Assembly (NCBI GenBank): GCA_016795285.1
Contig: JAEUIC010000008.1
Coordinates: 1-64,000 of the forward strand
DNA from: Planctomycetota bacterium
GTDB lineage: Bacteria > Planctomycetota > B15-G4 > SIAN01
Direction of reading: 5' to 3'
Length of the DNA stretch: 64,000 nucleotides
The notes under the pieces were generated by a model, which was not told the origin of the DNA, made no database searches, and worked only from the letters and a program-made list of their open reading frames with translations. Position numbers and translations under genes: made by a program. Numbering within the stretch: position 1 is the stretch's first letter; the number at the start of each line of letters is the position of its first letter. Positions 50,001 to 59,237 of this stretch are shown here, one piece after another.

Positions 50001-51869
50001 TTGCTTGACTCGACGCTGCTTCACTCATCGCTGACGCGCGGCGCGTTGCTGGCGCTGCTCTCGGCCGCTTCGCTGCCGGTCGCCGTCGCGCGAGCCGCCG
50101 TGCCCTCGCCGTTCGTGCAGGAGGCGCCGGCGAGCGCACCGGCGAGCGGCGCCGCTGCCGCTGCGGCGCCCGCCGAGAATCCCTTCGTGCTGCCCGACTG
50201 GCCGGCCATCGCCTTCAGCGAGGTCGCGGCGGCTTCGGGGATCGACTGCGTCAACCTGAGCGGCGCGATCGAGAAGCCGCGCCTGATCGACACGCTCGGC
50301 TCGGGGATGTGCTGGTTCGACTACGACGGCGACGGCTGGCTCGACCTCTTCATCCCGAACGGCAGCACGCTCGAGGCGGTGCTCGGCAAGGCGAAGAACG
50401 AGGTCTCCGACAAGCTCTACCGCAACAAGGGCGACGGCACCTTCGAGGACGTGACCGCGAAGGCTGGCCTCGGCGACGACCGCTGGAGCATCTCGGCGGC
50501 GGCCGGCGACTACGACAACGACGGCGACAGCGACCTCTACGTCACCTGCTTCGGCCCCTGCTTCCTCTACCGCAACAACGGCGACGGCACCTTCACCGAC
50601 GTCGCCGAGGCGATGGGGGTCACCTTCGGCAACGTGACGCCGGGCGCCGCGTGGGGCGACATCGACAACGACGGCGACCTCGACCTCTACGTCTCGGCCT
50701 ACCTCGAGTTCAACAAGAAGGCGCCGTGGCCCGCCTTCGCCAAGACCATGCGCAACATGAAGGTGATGATGGGGCCGCAGGGACTGAAGGGGGCGCCCGA
50801 CAAGCTCTTCCGCAACGACGGCGCGACCTTCACCGAGGTCACCAAGGAAGCGGGGCTGCGCACCAAGGAGGAGGAGTACGGCTTCACCATCCAGATGGTG
50901 GACCTGAACGGCGACGACCAGCTCGACCTCTTCGTCGCCAACGACATGACGCCGAACCACCACTACCGCCAGACGCGGCCCGGCATGTTCACGCCGTCGG
51001 GCGGCGAGAGCGGGCTCGCCGTCGACCACGACGGCGTCAACAAGGCGTGCATGGGGATCGCGCTCGGCGACCTGAACGACGACCTGATCCCCGACCTCTT
51101 CATCACCAACTTCGCCGCGCAGACCAACGACCTGTTCCTGTCGCAGGGCGACAACCTCTGGGACGAGAACCCGAACCCGACCGAGAAGGTGCGCAGCGCG
51201 ATGACCTTCGTCGGCTGGGGCACCGGCTTCTTCGACTTCGATCTCGACGGCGACGAGGACCTGGTCGCGTTCAACGGCCACGTCTTCCCGCAGGTCGACA
51301 GCGAGCGGCCGCGCGTCCAGGACTACGAGCAGTGGCCGCTGCTCTACCGCCGCGACGGGCCGGTGAAGTTCAGCGACGCCGCCAAGACGGCGGGCATCGG
51401 CTTCTGGATCCAGCGCAACTGCCGCGGCGCGGGCTTCGCCGACTACGACGAGGACGGCGACCCCGACATCGCGCTGTTCCAGATGGACAAGCCGGCGCTG
51501 CTGCTGCGCAACGACACCGCGCAGAAGGGCCATTTCCTGCGCGTCGAGCTGCTCGGGACGACGGTGAACCGCGACGCCTACGGCGCGCGCATCGTGGTCG
51601 AGGCGGGCGGCCGGCGCCACTGCCGCTGGAAGCTCGGCCAGGGCTCGTTCATCAGCCAGAACGATCCGCGCGCGCTGATCGGTCTCGGGACCACCGCCGT
51701 CGTCGATCGCATCACGGTGCGCTGGCCGGGCGGCAAGGAGGAGGTCGTCGAGGGGCCGATCGCCGCCGACCACACCGTCGTGATCAAGGAAGGGCGCGGC
51801 CAGGTCGGCCTGCTGAAGAGGGGCGAAGTCTGGAGCCGCGCGCAGACGGCGGCGCTCGACGCGAAGTGA
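50001..51869 (+). CDS. Secreted FG-GAP/ASPIC-UnbV protein
   Basis: 622 residues. Signal-like segment (LTRGALLALLSAASLPVAVA) then seven VCBS/FG-GAP repeats (YDGDGWLDLFIPN, YDNDGDSDLYVTC, IDNDGDLDLYVSA, LNGDDQLDLFVAND, LNDDLIPDLFITN, FDLDGDEDLVAFN, YDEDGDPDIALFQ), then an ASPIC/UnbV domain: NRDAYGARIVVEAGGRRHCR, QGSFISQNDPRALIGLGTTA, RITVRWPGGKEEVVEG. Such proteins are common in Planctomycetota; function not known, probably surface binding. The start is uncertain: I use a TTG at 50001; a GTG at 49773 is in frame but gives an unstructured leader. Confidence 0.85.
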   Translation: MLDSTLLHSSLTRGALLALLSAASLPVAVARAAVPSPFVQEAPASAPASGAAAAAAPAENPFVLPDWPAIAFSEVAAASGIDCVNLSGAIEKPRLIDTLGSGMCWFDYDGDGWLDLFIPNGSTLEAVLGKAKNEVSDKLYRNKGDGTFEDVTAKAGLGDDRWSISAAAGDYDNDGDSDLYVTCFGPCFLYRNNGDGTFTDVAEAMGVTFGNVTPGAAWGDIDNDGDLDLYVSAYLEFNKKAPWPAFAKTMRNMKVMMGPQGLKGAPDKLFRNDGATFTEVTKEAGLRTKEEEYGFTIQMVDLNGDDQLDLFVANDMTPNHHYRQTRPGMFTPSGGESGLAVDHDGVNKACMGIALGDLNDDLIPDLFITNFAAQTNDLFLSQGDNLWDENPNPTEKVRSAMTFVGWGTGFFDFDLDGDEDLVAFNGHVFPQVDSERPRVQDYEQWPLLYRRDGPVKFSDAAKTAGIGFWIQRNCRGAGFADYDEDGDPDIALFQMDKPALLLRNDTAQKGHFLRVELLGTTVNRDAYGARIVVEAGGRRHCRWKLGQGSFISQNDPRALIGLGTTAVVDRITVRWPGGKEEVVEGPIAADHTVVIKEGRGQVGLLKRGEVWSRAQTAALDAK

Positions 51870-51903
51870 ACGACCGGCCGCCGGGCGGCGGCGTGCAGGA
51901 CTC

Positions 51904-53790
51904 TCAGCGCAACAGGCGCGCGTCGCGCAGCGTGACGAACGCCGTCGGCGGTCCGAGCGCCGCCAGCTCGAGCCGCCGCGCGCCGTCGAGCGGCATCACC
52001 ACCTCGTCGACGATCCAGTCGACGCGCGCGCGGGTCTCGCCGTCGAGCCGCACCTCGAACGCCGCGCGCTCCCCCGCGCTCCCGCTCGGCAGCACCGCGC
52101 CGAGCCGCAGCTCCCGGTAGCCGCGCGGCAGCTCGGTCGCGGCGCGCGTCCCGCTGTCGAGCGTCACGCTGCGGCCGCGGCGGCGCGTCGCGACGTCGTG
52201 CGTCACCGCGCGGCGCGCGAGCGGCGGCGTCCACTCGAGATCGTCGAGCCAGCTGCCGTCGAGCTCCTCCTCGAGGAAGAAGCGCCAGCGCAGCGCGACC
52301 TGCTCGCCGCTCGCGGCGCGCAGCGCGAGGCGGAAGCGGTCGCGACCGGCGAGGAGGTCGGCCGGGATCGCGAAGGTGTCGAGCGCGGCGCCGTCGGGCG
52401 AGGGCGGCCCGAGCCGCCACGGTCCGAGGTCCTCGTCGTCGAGCTCGACGCGCAGCAGCGTCGCGGCGTCGGCGGCGAGCGTGAGGCGCTCGATCACCAG
52501 CAGCTGGCGACGCGGCGGTGCGCCGGCGTGCCACGGCGCGAGCTCGAAGCTCTCCACGCCGCGCACGAGGCGGCCGACGGTCGGCCAGCCGTGGCGCGCG
52601 GCTCCGGGCAGCGCCGGCGCGACCCGCTCGCCGCCGTCGACTTCGTGGCGGAAGGCGGCGGCGCAGTCGGGCAGCGCGACGTGGAGGTCGAGCCACTCGG
52701 GGGCGTGCGCGAGCGGTTGCAGCGGCGCGTCGCGATCGGGCGCGCCGTTGCCGTGCGGGCCGGCGCTCGCCACGCGCGCGAGCGGCCCCGCCGCGCTCGC
52801 CCGCGCCACCAGCGCCGCGTCGATCGCCGCCTCGATGGCGCGCGCGCTCGTCGCGTCCGCGAGCGGCGCCGCCCACTCGTCCGCCGCGCCGAGCACCACG
52901 CGCCCGCGCCCGATCGGCGCCTGCACCACCGCGCGCCGCCCCTCCCACTCGAGCGCCACCTCCGGCGCCCCTTCGACCAGCCGCTGCAACGCCGCCGCCA
53001 CCGGTGCCGGACGGAAACTCCCCGGCACCGGTGGTTCGGGTGCCGGGGAGTTTCCGTCCGGCGGCGTCAGCAGCAGCGTCGTGCCGGCGCGGCGCGACGC
53101 CACGAGCTGCGCCAGCGACTCCTGCTCGCGCTCGTCGGCGGCGTGGTCGGCGCGCCAGCTCACCACCTGGAGCCGCGGCGACGGCGCGACGATCGACAAG
53201 CCGAGCGCGCTGCCGCCGTTGCACGCCTTCGCCACCCCCGCCTCGACGCCCTCCCGCTCCGCTGCCTCGAGCAGCGCGAACGCCGCTGCATCGAAGGCGA
53301 AGCGCATCGTCGTCGCACTCGCGTCGAGCAGCAGCGCATCGCTGCCCGCCTCGCCCGCGAGCCGCAACCCCCCGTCCGTTTCGCTGCTCGCGTCCGCGCC
53401 CGCGTCCCCGCTCGCCGCGCCCTCCGCCTCTCCCTCGATCGAGAGCGCCGCGCGCGTCCGCGGATCGATCAGCAGCAGCCGCCGCGTCGCCCGCTCGACG
53501 CCGTCGCACGCGAACGGCCGCGCCGTGCTCGCGCCGTCCACGAAGAGGAGCAGCGCGGCTGGCCGCGGCGGCCAGAAGAGGCGCGCGCGCGCACGGCCTT
53601 CCGCTCCGCTCTGCCACGCGAACCGCCCGCCGGCGAGCAGCAGCGGATCGACCTCCGCTTCGAAGAGCGCCAGCAGCCGTCCGTTCGCGTCGTGCAGCCG
53701 GGGCGGCGCACCCGTCGCGTCGCCGCGCAGTTGGAGCGGCAGCGCGAGCGGCAGCGCAGGATCGGGAGCGAAGCGGTCGCGGCGCGTCAT
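51904..53790 (-). CDS. Large protein of unknown function, possible NPCBM-like C-terminus
   Basis: 628 residues, no clear signal peptide. The C-terminal about 110 residues (RSVTLDSGTRAATELPRGYR, then RVDWIVDEVVMPLDGARRLE) look like an NPCBM-type beta-sandwich (carbohydrate-binding-like). The N-terminal part is Ala/Arg-rich and not recognised. The middle contains the tandem hairpin repeat at 53007-53061, read in frame as DGNSPAPEPPVPGSFRPA. It ends 35 nt after the convergent ASPIC gene. Confidence in it as a real gene comes from its long uninterrupted frame and clean stop/start. Confidence 0.55.
   Translation of the reverse strand: MTRRDRFAPDPALPLALPLQLRGDATGAPPRLHDANGRLLALFEAEVDPLLLAGGRFAWQSGAEGRARARLFWPPRPAALLLFVDGASTARPFACDGVERATRRLLLIDPRTRAALSIEGEAEGAASGDAGADASSETDGGLRLAGEAGSDALLLDASATTMRFAFDAAAFALLEAAEREGVEAGVAKACNGGSALGLSIVAPSPRLQVVSWRADHAADEREQESLAQLVASRRAGTTLLLTPPDGNSPAPEPPVPGSFRPAPVAAALQRLVEGAPEVALEWEGRRAVVQAPIGRGRVVLGAADEWAAPLADATSARAIEAAIDAALVARASAAGPLARVASAGPHGNGAPDRDAPLQPLAHAPEWLDLHVALPDCAAAFRHEVDGGERVAPALPGAARHGWPTVGRLVRGVESFELAPWHAGAPPRRQLLVIERLTLAADAATLLRVELDDEDLGPWRLGPPSPDGAALDTFAIPADLLAGRDRFRLALRAASGEQVALRWRFFLEEELDGSWLDDLEWTPPLARRAVTHDVATRRRGRSVTLDSGTRAATELPRGYRELRLGAVLPSGSAGERAAFEVRLDGETRARVDWIVDEVVMPLDGARRLELAALGPPTAFVTLRDARLLR
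53007..53061. repeat. Inverted repeat pair of the 27-bp family, in frame in a gene
   Basis: Perfect 23-bp inverted repeat, arms 53007-53029 and 53039-53061, loop GGTGGTTCG. Each arm is a copy of the unit at 47130 (GGACGGAAACTCCCCGG...). Inside the 51904-53790 gene and keeping its frame. It would form a very stable hairpin in DNA and mRNA. Confidence 0.9.
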
Positions 53791-53829
53791 GGGGGCGAGG
53801 ATCGTAGCGGCACGGCGCGCACCACGCGG

Positions 53830-53843
53830 GTTACCATCGCCGC
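53830..53843 (+). promoter_or_regulatory. Candidate -10 region before the TPR gene
   Basis: GTTACCATCGCCGC lies about 70 nt before the ATG at 53912 and resembles the recurring CTAYCRT-CCCGCC box. Inferred from recurrence only. Confidence 0.3.
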
Positions 53844-53911
53844 CCGCAACGCTTCCACGTTGCAGGGGGCTTCGCGTCGGCACGCCGCGGCGCAGCAGAG
53901 GACGACTCGCC

Positions 53912-55351
53912 ATGCCGCTCTTCGTCGCATCCATCCTCGCCGTCGCGTTGGCGCAAGGCGCGGGGGCACCGCCTCCCGCCGCCGCATCCGCCCAGGAGCA
54001 GCTCCCCGCGGCGACCCGCCTCGCGCTCGAGCAGGCGACGACCGCCGAGGCGGCCGGCGATGCCGCGCGCGCCGAGGAGCTCCTGCGGGCCGCGCTCGAC
54101 GGCGACCCGCGCAGCGTCGCGCTGCACGTCGCGCTCGGCCGGCTGCTCTACGTGAACGGGAACGGCGCCGAGGGGCTCGGCCTGCTGTGGCGTGCGACCG
54201 AGCTCGGTCCGAAGGACGTCGCAGCGGCCGGCACGCTCGCCGACGCGCTGCTGGCGGAGCGCGACTTCTACGAGAGCGAGGGCGACACGGCGAACGCCGA
54301 CGCCAACCTGCAGCGCGCGAAGGAGGTGCTCGACCGCGTGAAGGGCGAGCCGGGCGCGAGCGCCGCCGACTACCGCACGCGCCGCGTCCGCGTGCTGCTG
54401 CGCGTCGACGGCGGCGGCGAGGAGGCGTACGCGCTGGCGGCCGGCCTGCTCGACGAGGCGCCGGACGACCTCGAGCGCCACGCGCTGCTGAACGAGGCGG
54501 CCGCGGCAGGCCGCTCGATCGACGCGGCGCTCGCGTGGTACGACGCGCACGAGCTCGAGCCGTGGGTCGCGGCGTGGTTCCGCGCCGGGCTGTTCGCCGC
54601 GCGCGCGACCGCCAACTACAACAACTTCGTCGACGACCAGAAGGCGCGCGCCGACTACGTGGCCGCCGAGCAGCAGATGGAGCTCGCCGCGCGCGCGAAT
54701 CCCGAGTTCTTCGACGCCGCCAGCGAGCGGATCAGCTTCTACCGCTCGTGGTCGGGCTGGATCTTCCATCGGCAGGAGCGCTACGAGGAGGCGTTCGACC
54801 TCTTCATCGCGGCATGGGGGCGCAACCCGGCCAACGACAACGCGATCACCGGCGTCTTCTGGATCTGCGGGCGCTGGTACGAGCTCGGCAAGCTCGAAGC
54901 GGCGCGCGAGGGGTACCGCCAGCTCTGCACGCTCGCTCCGCAGCGGGCCGAGTTCTGGAACAACTACGCGCTGCTCTGCCGCGACACCGGCGAGTACGAG
55001 GAGAGCTTCAAGGCGTACCGGCGCACGCTCGAGCTCACGCCCGACGATCCGCGCATCGTGAACGACTGCGCGCTGATCCTGCAGTACCACCTGAAGCGCG
55101 ACCTGGACCTCGCCGAGCGCTGGTACATCCGCGCCGAGGACCTCGCGCGCGCCAACCTCGCGGCGGCGGTGAACGAGGGCGACGAGGGACGTGCCGCCGA
55201 GCAGCGGGCGATCCTCGGCGACGCGCTGGTCAACCTCGCGCGCCTCTACGGCGACCAGGGCAAGCTCGCCGAGTCGGCCGAGCACTGGAACGAGCTGCGC
55301 GCCGTCGACCCGACCCGCGACGAGCTGCCCGAGAACCAGCCGCAGAAGTGA
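53912..55351 (+). CDS. Exported TPR protein
   Basis: 479 residues. Signal peptide MPLFVASILAVALAQGAGA. The rest is about 8-10 TPR-like helices, e.g. EEAFDLFIAAWGRNPANDNA, AAREGYRQLCTLAPQRAEFW, and YEESFKAYRRTLELTPDDPR, plus one with LARLYGDQGKLAESAEHWNE. GAGGA lies nine bases before the ATG. Probably a periplasmic scaffold. Divergent from the NPCBM-like gene and convergent with the DUF502 gene 28 nt later. Confidence 0.85.
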   Translation: MPLFVASILAVALAQGAGAPPPAAASAQEQLPAATRLALEQATTAEAAGDAARAEELLRAALDGDPRSVALHVALGRLLYVNGNGAEGLGLLWRATELGPKDVAAAGTLADALLAERDFYESEGDTANADANLQRAKEVLDRVKGEPGASAADYRTRRVRVLLRVDGGGEEAYALAAGLLDEAPDDLERHALLNEAAAAGRSIDAALAWYDAHELEPWVAAWFRAGLFAARATANYNNFVDDQKARADYVAAEQQMELAARANPEFFDAASERISFYRSWSGWIFHRQERYEEAFDLFIAAWGRNPANDNAITGVFWICGRWYELGKLEAAREGYRQLCTLAPQRAEFWNNYALLCRDTGEYEESFKAYRRTLELTPDDPRIVNDCALILQYHLKRDLDLAERWYIRAEDLARANLAAAVNEGDEGRAAEQRAILGDALVNLARLYGDQGKLAESAEHWNELRAVDPTRDELPENQPQK

Positions 55352-55379
55352 CGCGCGCGCCGCCCGCGTCGCCCGCGCG

Positions 55380-56021
55380 CTACTTCTTGCCGGCGTCGCC
55401 CCCCTTCACGTCGTCGAGGCGCGGGAAGTGGGGCGGGGGCGCGGCGCCGCCGGTGAGCTCGCCGGTGAGGCCGCCCGACATCAGGAAGGTCATGAACTTC
55501 CCGCTGTCGATCGGCAGCTCGCGCACCTGCGCCTTCGGCACGATCACCAGGTTGCCGGCGAAGTTGAGCGACTGCTGCAGCAGCACCGCGACCTCGCCCG
55601 GCAAGCCGATCGAGGCGAGATCGTCGCGCGTCACGAAGCCGAGCACCTTCGCCGTGCCGCCCGGGAAGAGGGTCACCACGACCGGCCGGTCGAAGGTCTT
55701 CTTCTCGCCGCCGACCGCCTGCAGGATGTCCTTCACCGTGCCGTAGACCGTGCTCACCAGCGGGATCTGGCCCAAGAGCCAGTCGGTGATCTTCTCGAGC
55801 CACTTCCCGAACAGGTGGGAGGCGATCCAGCCGGCGACGATCATCACCACCACCGCCAGCGCGAAGCCGAGCCCGGGCGTGTGCTTCCGGAAGAGGTGGT
55901 CGACCTTGTCGAACACCAGCCCGTCGATCCACATGAAGAACTCGATCAAGAGCCAGAGCGTCGTGACGATCGGCAGCAGGACGACCGTGCCGCGCACGAA
56001 GTAGCGAGCGAGCGACTTCAT
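55380..56021 (-). CDS. DUF502-family membrane protein
   Basis: 213 residues. Two membrane segments: VRGTVVLLPIVTTLWLLIEF and GFALAVVVMIVAGWIASHLF. Then the family's GQIPLVSTVYGTVKDILQAV and FPGGTAKVLGFVTRD. Beta-rich C-terminal part with LNFAGNLVIVPKAQVRELPI. GGAG five bases before the ATG. DUF502 proteins are widespread in bacteria and plants; function not established. No partner gene nearby. Confidence 0.9.
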   Translation of the reverse strand: MKSLARYFVRGTVVLLPIVTTLWLLIEFFMWIDGLVFDKVDHLFRKHTPGLGFALAVVVMIVAGWIASHLFGKWLEKITDWLLGQIPLVSTVYGTVKDILQAVGGEKKTFDRPVVVTLFPGGTAKVLGFVTRDDLASIGLPGEVAVLLQQSLNFAGNLVIVPKAQVRELPIDSGKFMTFLMSGGLTGELTGGAAPPPHFPRLDDVKGGDAGKK

Positions 56022-56081
56022 CTCTTCTCCAGGTTGACCCCGCGGCCGGCGGTCGCCCAAGATGGCCCGCCGGAGGGAAGC

Positions 56082-57050
56082 ATGGCGAACATGAACCGAA
56101 ACAGCGCCTCGAGGTGGTGGGCCGTCGCAGTGTTGGCCGCTGCCAGCTGCAAGATGCCGGCGCCGGATCCGAATGACCCGTCGACCGCGCCGCCGCCCGA
56201 GATGCGCGTCGAACTGCGCATCGCGGCCGGCCTCCCGCTCGTCGAGGGGCGCCTACCCGGCGACGTGCGCGCTTGGTTCCTGATCGACACCGGCGCCGGG
56301 AACTTCACCCTCTTCGACCAGCAGCTCTCGAGCGGCCTCGGCCTGAAGCACGAGCTGGTCCGCGACCCCCTCATGCCCTCGATCCACTTCAAGGCGCAGG
56401 TGCCGTTCCTCGAGGTCGACGGGATGGGGCGGCGCGACTTCACCGCCTACGTCGCCGATGGCCTCTCCGATCGGCCCGAGTTCGCCGGCCTCGGCGTGCC
56501 GGTGAGCGGCGTGCTCGGCACCGGGTGGTTCCGCGGCAAGTGCCTCTGGTTCGACTGGAAGAAGGGGGAGTTCACCGCCGAGCGCGCCCGCCGCCGCCTC
56601 TCCCGCCACATCACGCTGCCGCTGCGCTTCGGCGTGGCCGGCGGCCTCCACTGCACGGTGCGGCTGAACGGCATCGCCTGCGAGGCGCTGCTCGACACCG
56701 GGTCGGCCGAGACGCTGGTGCCGCGCGAACTCGCCGATCGGCTCGAGCTGCGCTACGACGCCGAGAAGCTGGCGCCGCACCGGCCGACCGCGGTCGGCGA
56801 GGGGGCGGTGCGCGACGGCTCGCTCGAGCGGCTCGCGCTCGGGACCGCGGAGCTGACCGCGCTGCCGGTGCTGATCGTCGAGCGGCGCATCCCGAATGCC
56901 GACCTCGTGATCGGTACCGACGTCTTGTCGCGCTTCGGCGTGATCCTCGACCTCGCCGATCCCGCCTACCTCGTCCTCGATCCCGAGGAGGGGGCGGCGC
57001 CCCCGGAGGCGCACGCGCCGCTGCCGGCCGGCCCGGGCGGCGCCCCGTGA
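56082..57050 (+). CDS. Lipoprotein with two retropepsin-like aspartic protease domains
   Basis: 322 residues. Lipobox AASC at 20-23. Two copies of the aspartic-protease half: FLIDTGAGNFTLF (DTG at 69-71) with GVLGTGWFRG later, and ALLDTGSAETLVP (DTG at 205-207) with LVIGTDVLSRFG. Retropepsin-like clan; two Asp could form one active site within one chain, as in pepsin. GGAGG before the ATG at 56082. 96 nt before the sulfatase-fold trio. Substrate unknown. Confidence 0.88.
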   Translation: MANMNRNSASRWWAVAVLAAASCKMPAPDPNDPSTAPPPEMRVELRIAAGLPLVEGRLPGDVRAWFLIDTGAGNFTLFDQQLSSGLGLKHELVRDPLMPSIHFKAQVPFLEVDGMGRRDFTAYVADGLSDRPEFAGLGVPVSGVLGTGWFRGKCLWFDWKKGEFTAERARRRLSRHITLPLRFGVAGGLHCTVRLNGIACEALLDTGSAETLVPRELADRLELRYDAEKLAPHRPTAVGEGAVRDGSLERLALGTAELTALPVLIVERRIPNADLVIGTDVLSRFGVILDLADPAYLVLDPEEGAAPPEAHAPLPAGPGGAP

Positions 57051-57146
57051 ACCCGTGAACTTCGGAACGGCCGCGGTCCGATCTCCGTCCAAGTCGCGCC
57101 CCCGCGCCGTCCCCGACGGGCCGCCCGCCCCGGAGTGCCACGCCTC

Positions 57147-59237
57147 GTGAAGTCGCCGTCCGCCGCCGTGCTGCCTCCCGCGCCGCCGCCCTCCGCCGTG
57201 CGGAACTCCGCGCCGGCGGCGGTCGCTCGCTCCCTCGCGCTGGCGGCGTCGCTGCTCGCCGCGCTGACCGGCTGCGACCGCGTCGCCGGCGCGCCCGCGG
57301 CCGTGCCGTCTCCCGCGCCCCCGGCGAAGAGCCTGCTCCTCTTCACCTGGGACACGACGCGCGCCGACCGCATCGGCGCCTATGGCTGGTCGCACGCCAC
57401 GACGCCCGGCTTCGACGCGCTCGCCGCGCGCGGCCTCCTCTACGAACGCGCCTACGCCGCGGCGCCGGTCACGCTTCCCTCCCACACGACGATCCTCACC
57501 GGCGTCTACCCGTGCGCCCACGGCGTGCGCGACAACGCGATCTTCCAGGTCGGCGGCGAGGCGCGCCTCCTCTCCGAGGCGCTGAAGGAGGCGGGCTTCG
57601 CCACCGGCGCCTTCGTGGCGAGCTTCATCCTCGACGCGAAGTTCGGCCTCGCGCAGGGCTTCGACGTCTACGAGGCGCCGCAGCCGGGCGAGCTCGGCCT
57701 CGGCTGGAACGTGATCGAGCGCAGTGCGCCGCAAGTGACCGAAGGGGCGCTGCGCTTCATCGACGGCCTGAAGCCGGGCCAGCGCTTCTTCCTCTGGGTC
57801 CACTACTACGACCCGCACGCGCCGCACGAATCGGCGCCGGGCGAGCGGCAGGACCAACAAGACGACTACGACGCCGAGATCGCCCGCTGCGACCGCGAGG
57901 CGCGCCGCCTGCTCGAGCGGCTGGCCGCGAAGGGGCTCGACGACGGGCTCTTGACGGTGATCACCGCCGACCACGGCGAGGGGCACGGCGAGCACGGCGA
58001 GCTCTCGCACGGCAACTTCGTCTACGACGCGACGATGCGCGTGCCGCTGGTCGTGGCGCCGCCGCCCGCCGGCGTCGCGCCCGGCACTCGCATCGCGGCG
58101 CCCGTCTCGACCAGCGACATCGCGGCGACGGTGCTCGAGCGGCTCGGCGTCGGCCGCGCGGCGCTGCCCGATTCGCGCGCGCCCACGCTGCTGACCGTGG
58201 CGCCGCTCGACGAAGGGGCGGACGCGGAGCAGGGCGAGCGGGCGATCTACCTCGAGGCGTTCACGCCCTACTACGCGCACCGCTGGCACCCGCTGCAGGC
58301 GGTGGTCTGGAAGGGGCACAAGTACATCCGCGCGCCGCGCCCCGAGCTCTACGCGGTCGGTTCGCCGGAGAGCGACGACCTGCTGCCCGGCGCACCGCAA
58401 GTCGGTGCCGCGTTGGCGGCGCGCCTCGACGCGCTGCTGGCGGAGCATGCGCCGCTCGGCTGGGAGGCGCAGGGGGCGATCAGCAGCGACGACGTGGCGA
58501 AGCTGGCGCAGCTCGGTTACGCGGGCGTGGCGAGCGTCGGCGACCTCTCCGATCCCGACCTGCCCGACCCGAAGGAGCGCATCGGCGACCTGCTGCGCTT
58601 CGACCGCATCGAGCGCCACCTCTTCGAGGCGAAGCGCCTCTTGAAGCTCGACGTCGCGCTGCGCACCGGACGGCGCCCGCAACCGAGCGCGGAGGAGCAG
58701 GCGCGCGGCGAGGCGGAGCTCGAGGGCGCGCGCGCCGAGCTGGCGGCGATCCGCGCCGGCAACCCGAACGACCCGTTCCTCGACCAGATCGAGTCGACCC
58801 TCGAGATCCACCTGCAGCGCTTCGCCGAGGCGATCCCGCTGCTGGAGCGCGCGCTGCTGCGGACGCCCTGGAACATGCCGCTGCGCTACAACCTCGCGGT
58901 CGCCTACGTCAGCACCGAGCGGGCGGCGATGGGGGTGCGCGAGATGGAGAAGGCGCTCTTCGTCGAGCCGCGCTCGCTGCAGGCGCACCGCTGGCTGGCG
59001 CAGGTGTGCGTCAGCTTGAAGGACTGGCCGGCCGCCGCGTGGTGGCTCGACGAGATGGCGAAGCTGCCGGGACAGTCGGCGGGCGACCACGAAGGGATCG
59101 CGCGCGCCCGCGCCCGCGTGGCGCAGGAGTTGGCGAAGAGCGGCGGTGCGCCTCGCCCGCCGCGCGCCGTGGACGAAGCGCAACTGCTGCCCGAGCGGCT
59201 GCGCGAGACGGCGCCCGCGACCGGAGACGAGCGATGA
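57147..59237 (+). CDS. Sulfatase-fold lipoprotein with C-terminal TPR, copy 1
   Basis: 696 residues. Lipobox LTGC at 40-43. Alkaline-phosphatase-superfamily domain about 60-430: FTWDTTRADRIGAYG (metal Asp69), APVTLPSHTTILTG, DPHAPHESAP, TADHGEGHGEHGELSHG. The catalytic position, Cys or Ser in classic sulfatases (CxPxR), is Thr109 in TLPSH and the Arg is His113. Residues 500-690 are TPR helices (FAEAIPLLERALLRTPW; NLAVAYVSTERAAMGVREME). It may act as a phospho- or sulfo-hydrolase/transferase with Thr nucleophile, as in PEtN transferases. Start GTG at 57147 (GGAG 11 bases upstream); GTG at 57135 possible. Confidence 0.88.
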   Translation: MKSPSAAVLPPAPPPSAVRNSAPAAVARSLALAASLLAALTGCDRVAGAPAAVPSPAPPAKSLLLFTWDTTRADRIGAYGWSHATTPGFDALAARGLLYERAYAAAPVTLPSHTTILTGVYPCAHGVRDNAIFQVGGEARLLSEALKEAGFATGAFVASFILDAKFGLAQGFDVYEAPQPGELGLGWNVIERSAPQVTEGALRFIDGLKPGQRFFLWVHYYDPHAPHESAPGERQDQQDDYDAEIARCDREARRLLERLAAKGLDDGLLTVITADHGEGHGEHGELSHGNFVYDATMRVPLVVAPPPAGVAPGTRIAAPVSTSDIAATVLERLGVGRAALPDSRAPTLLTVAPLDEGADAEQGERAIYLEAFTPYYAHRWHPLQAVVWKGHKYIRAPRPELYAVGSPESDDLLPGAPQVGAALAARLDALLAEHAPLGWEAQGAISSDDVAKLAQLGYAGVASVGDLSDPDLPDPKERIGDLLRFDRIERHLFEAKRLLKLDVALRTGRRPQPSAEEQARGEAELEGARAELAAIRAGNPNDPFLDQIESTLEIHLQRFAEAIPLLERALLRTPWNMPLRYNLAVAYVSTERAAMGVREMEKALFVEPRSLQAHRWLAQVCVSLKDWPAAAWWLDEMAKLPGQSAGDHEGIARARARVAQELAKSGGAPRPPRAVDEAQLLPERLRETAPATGDER

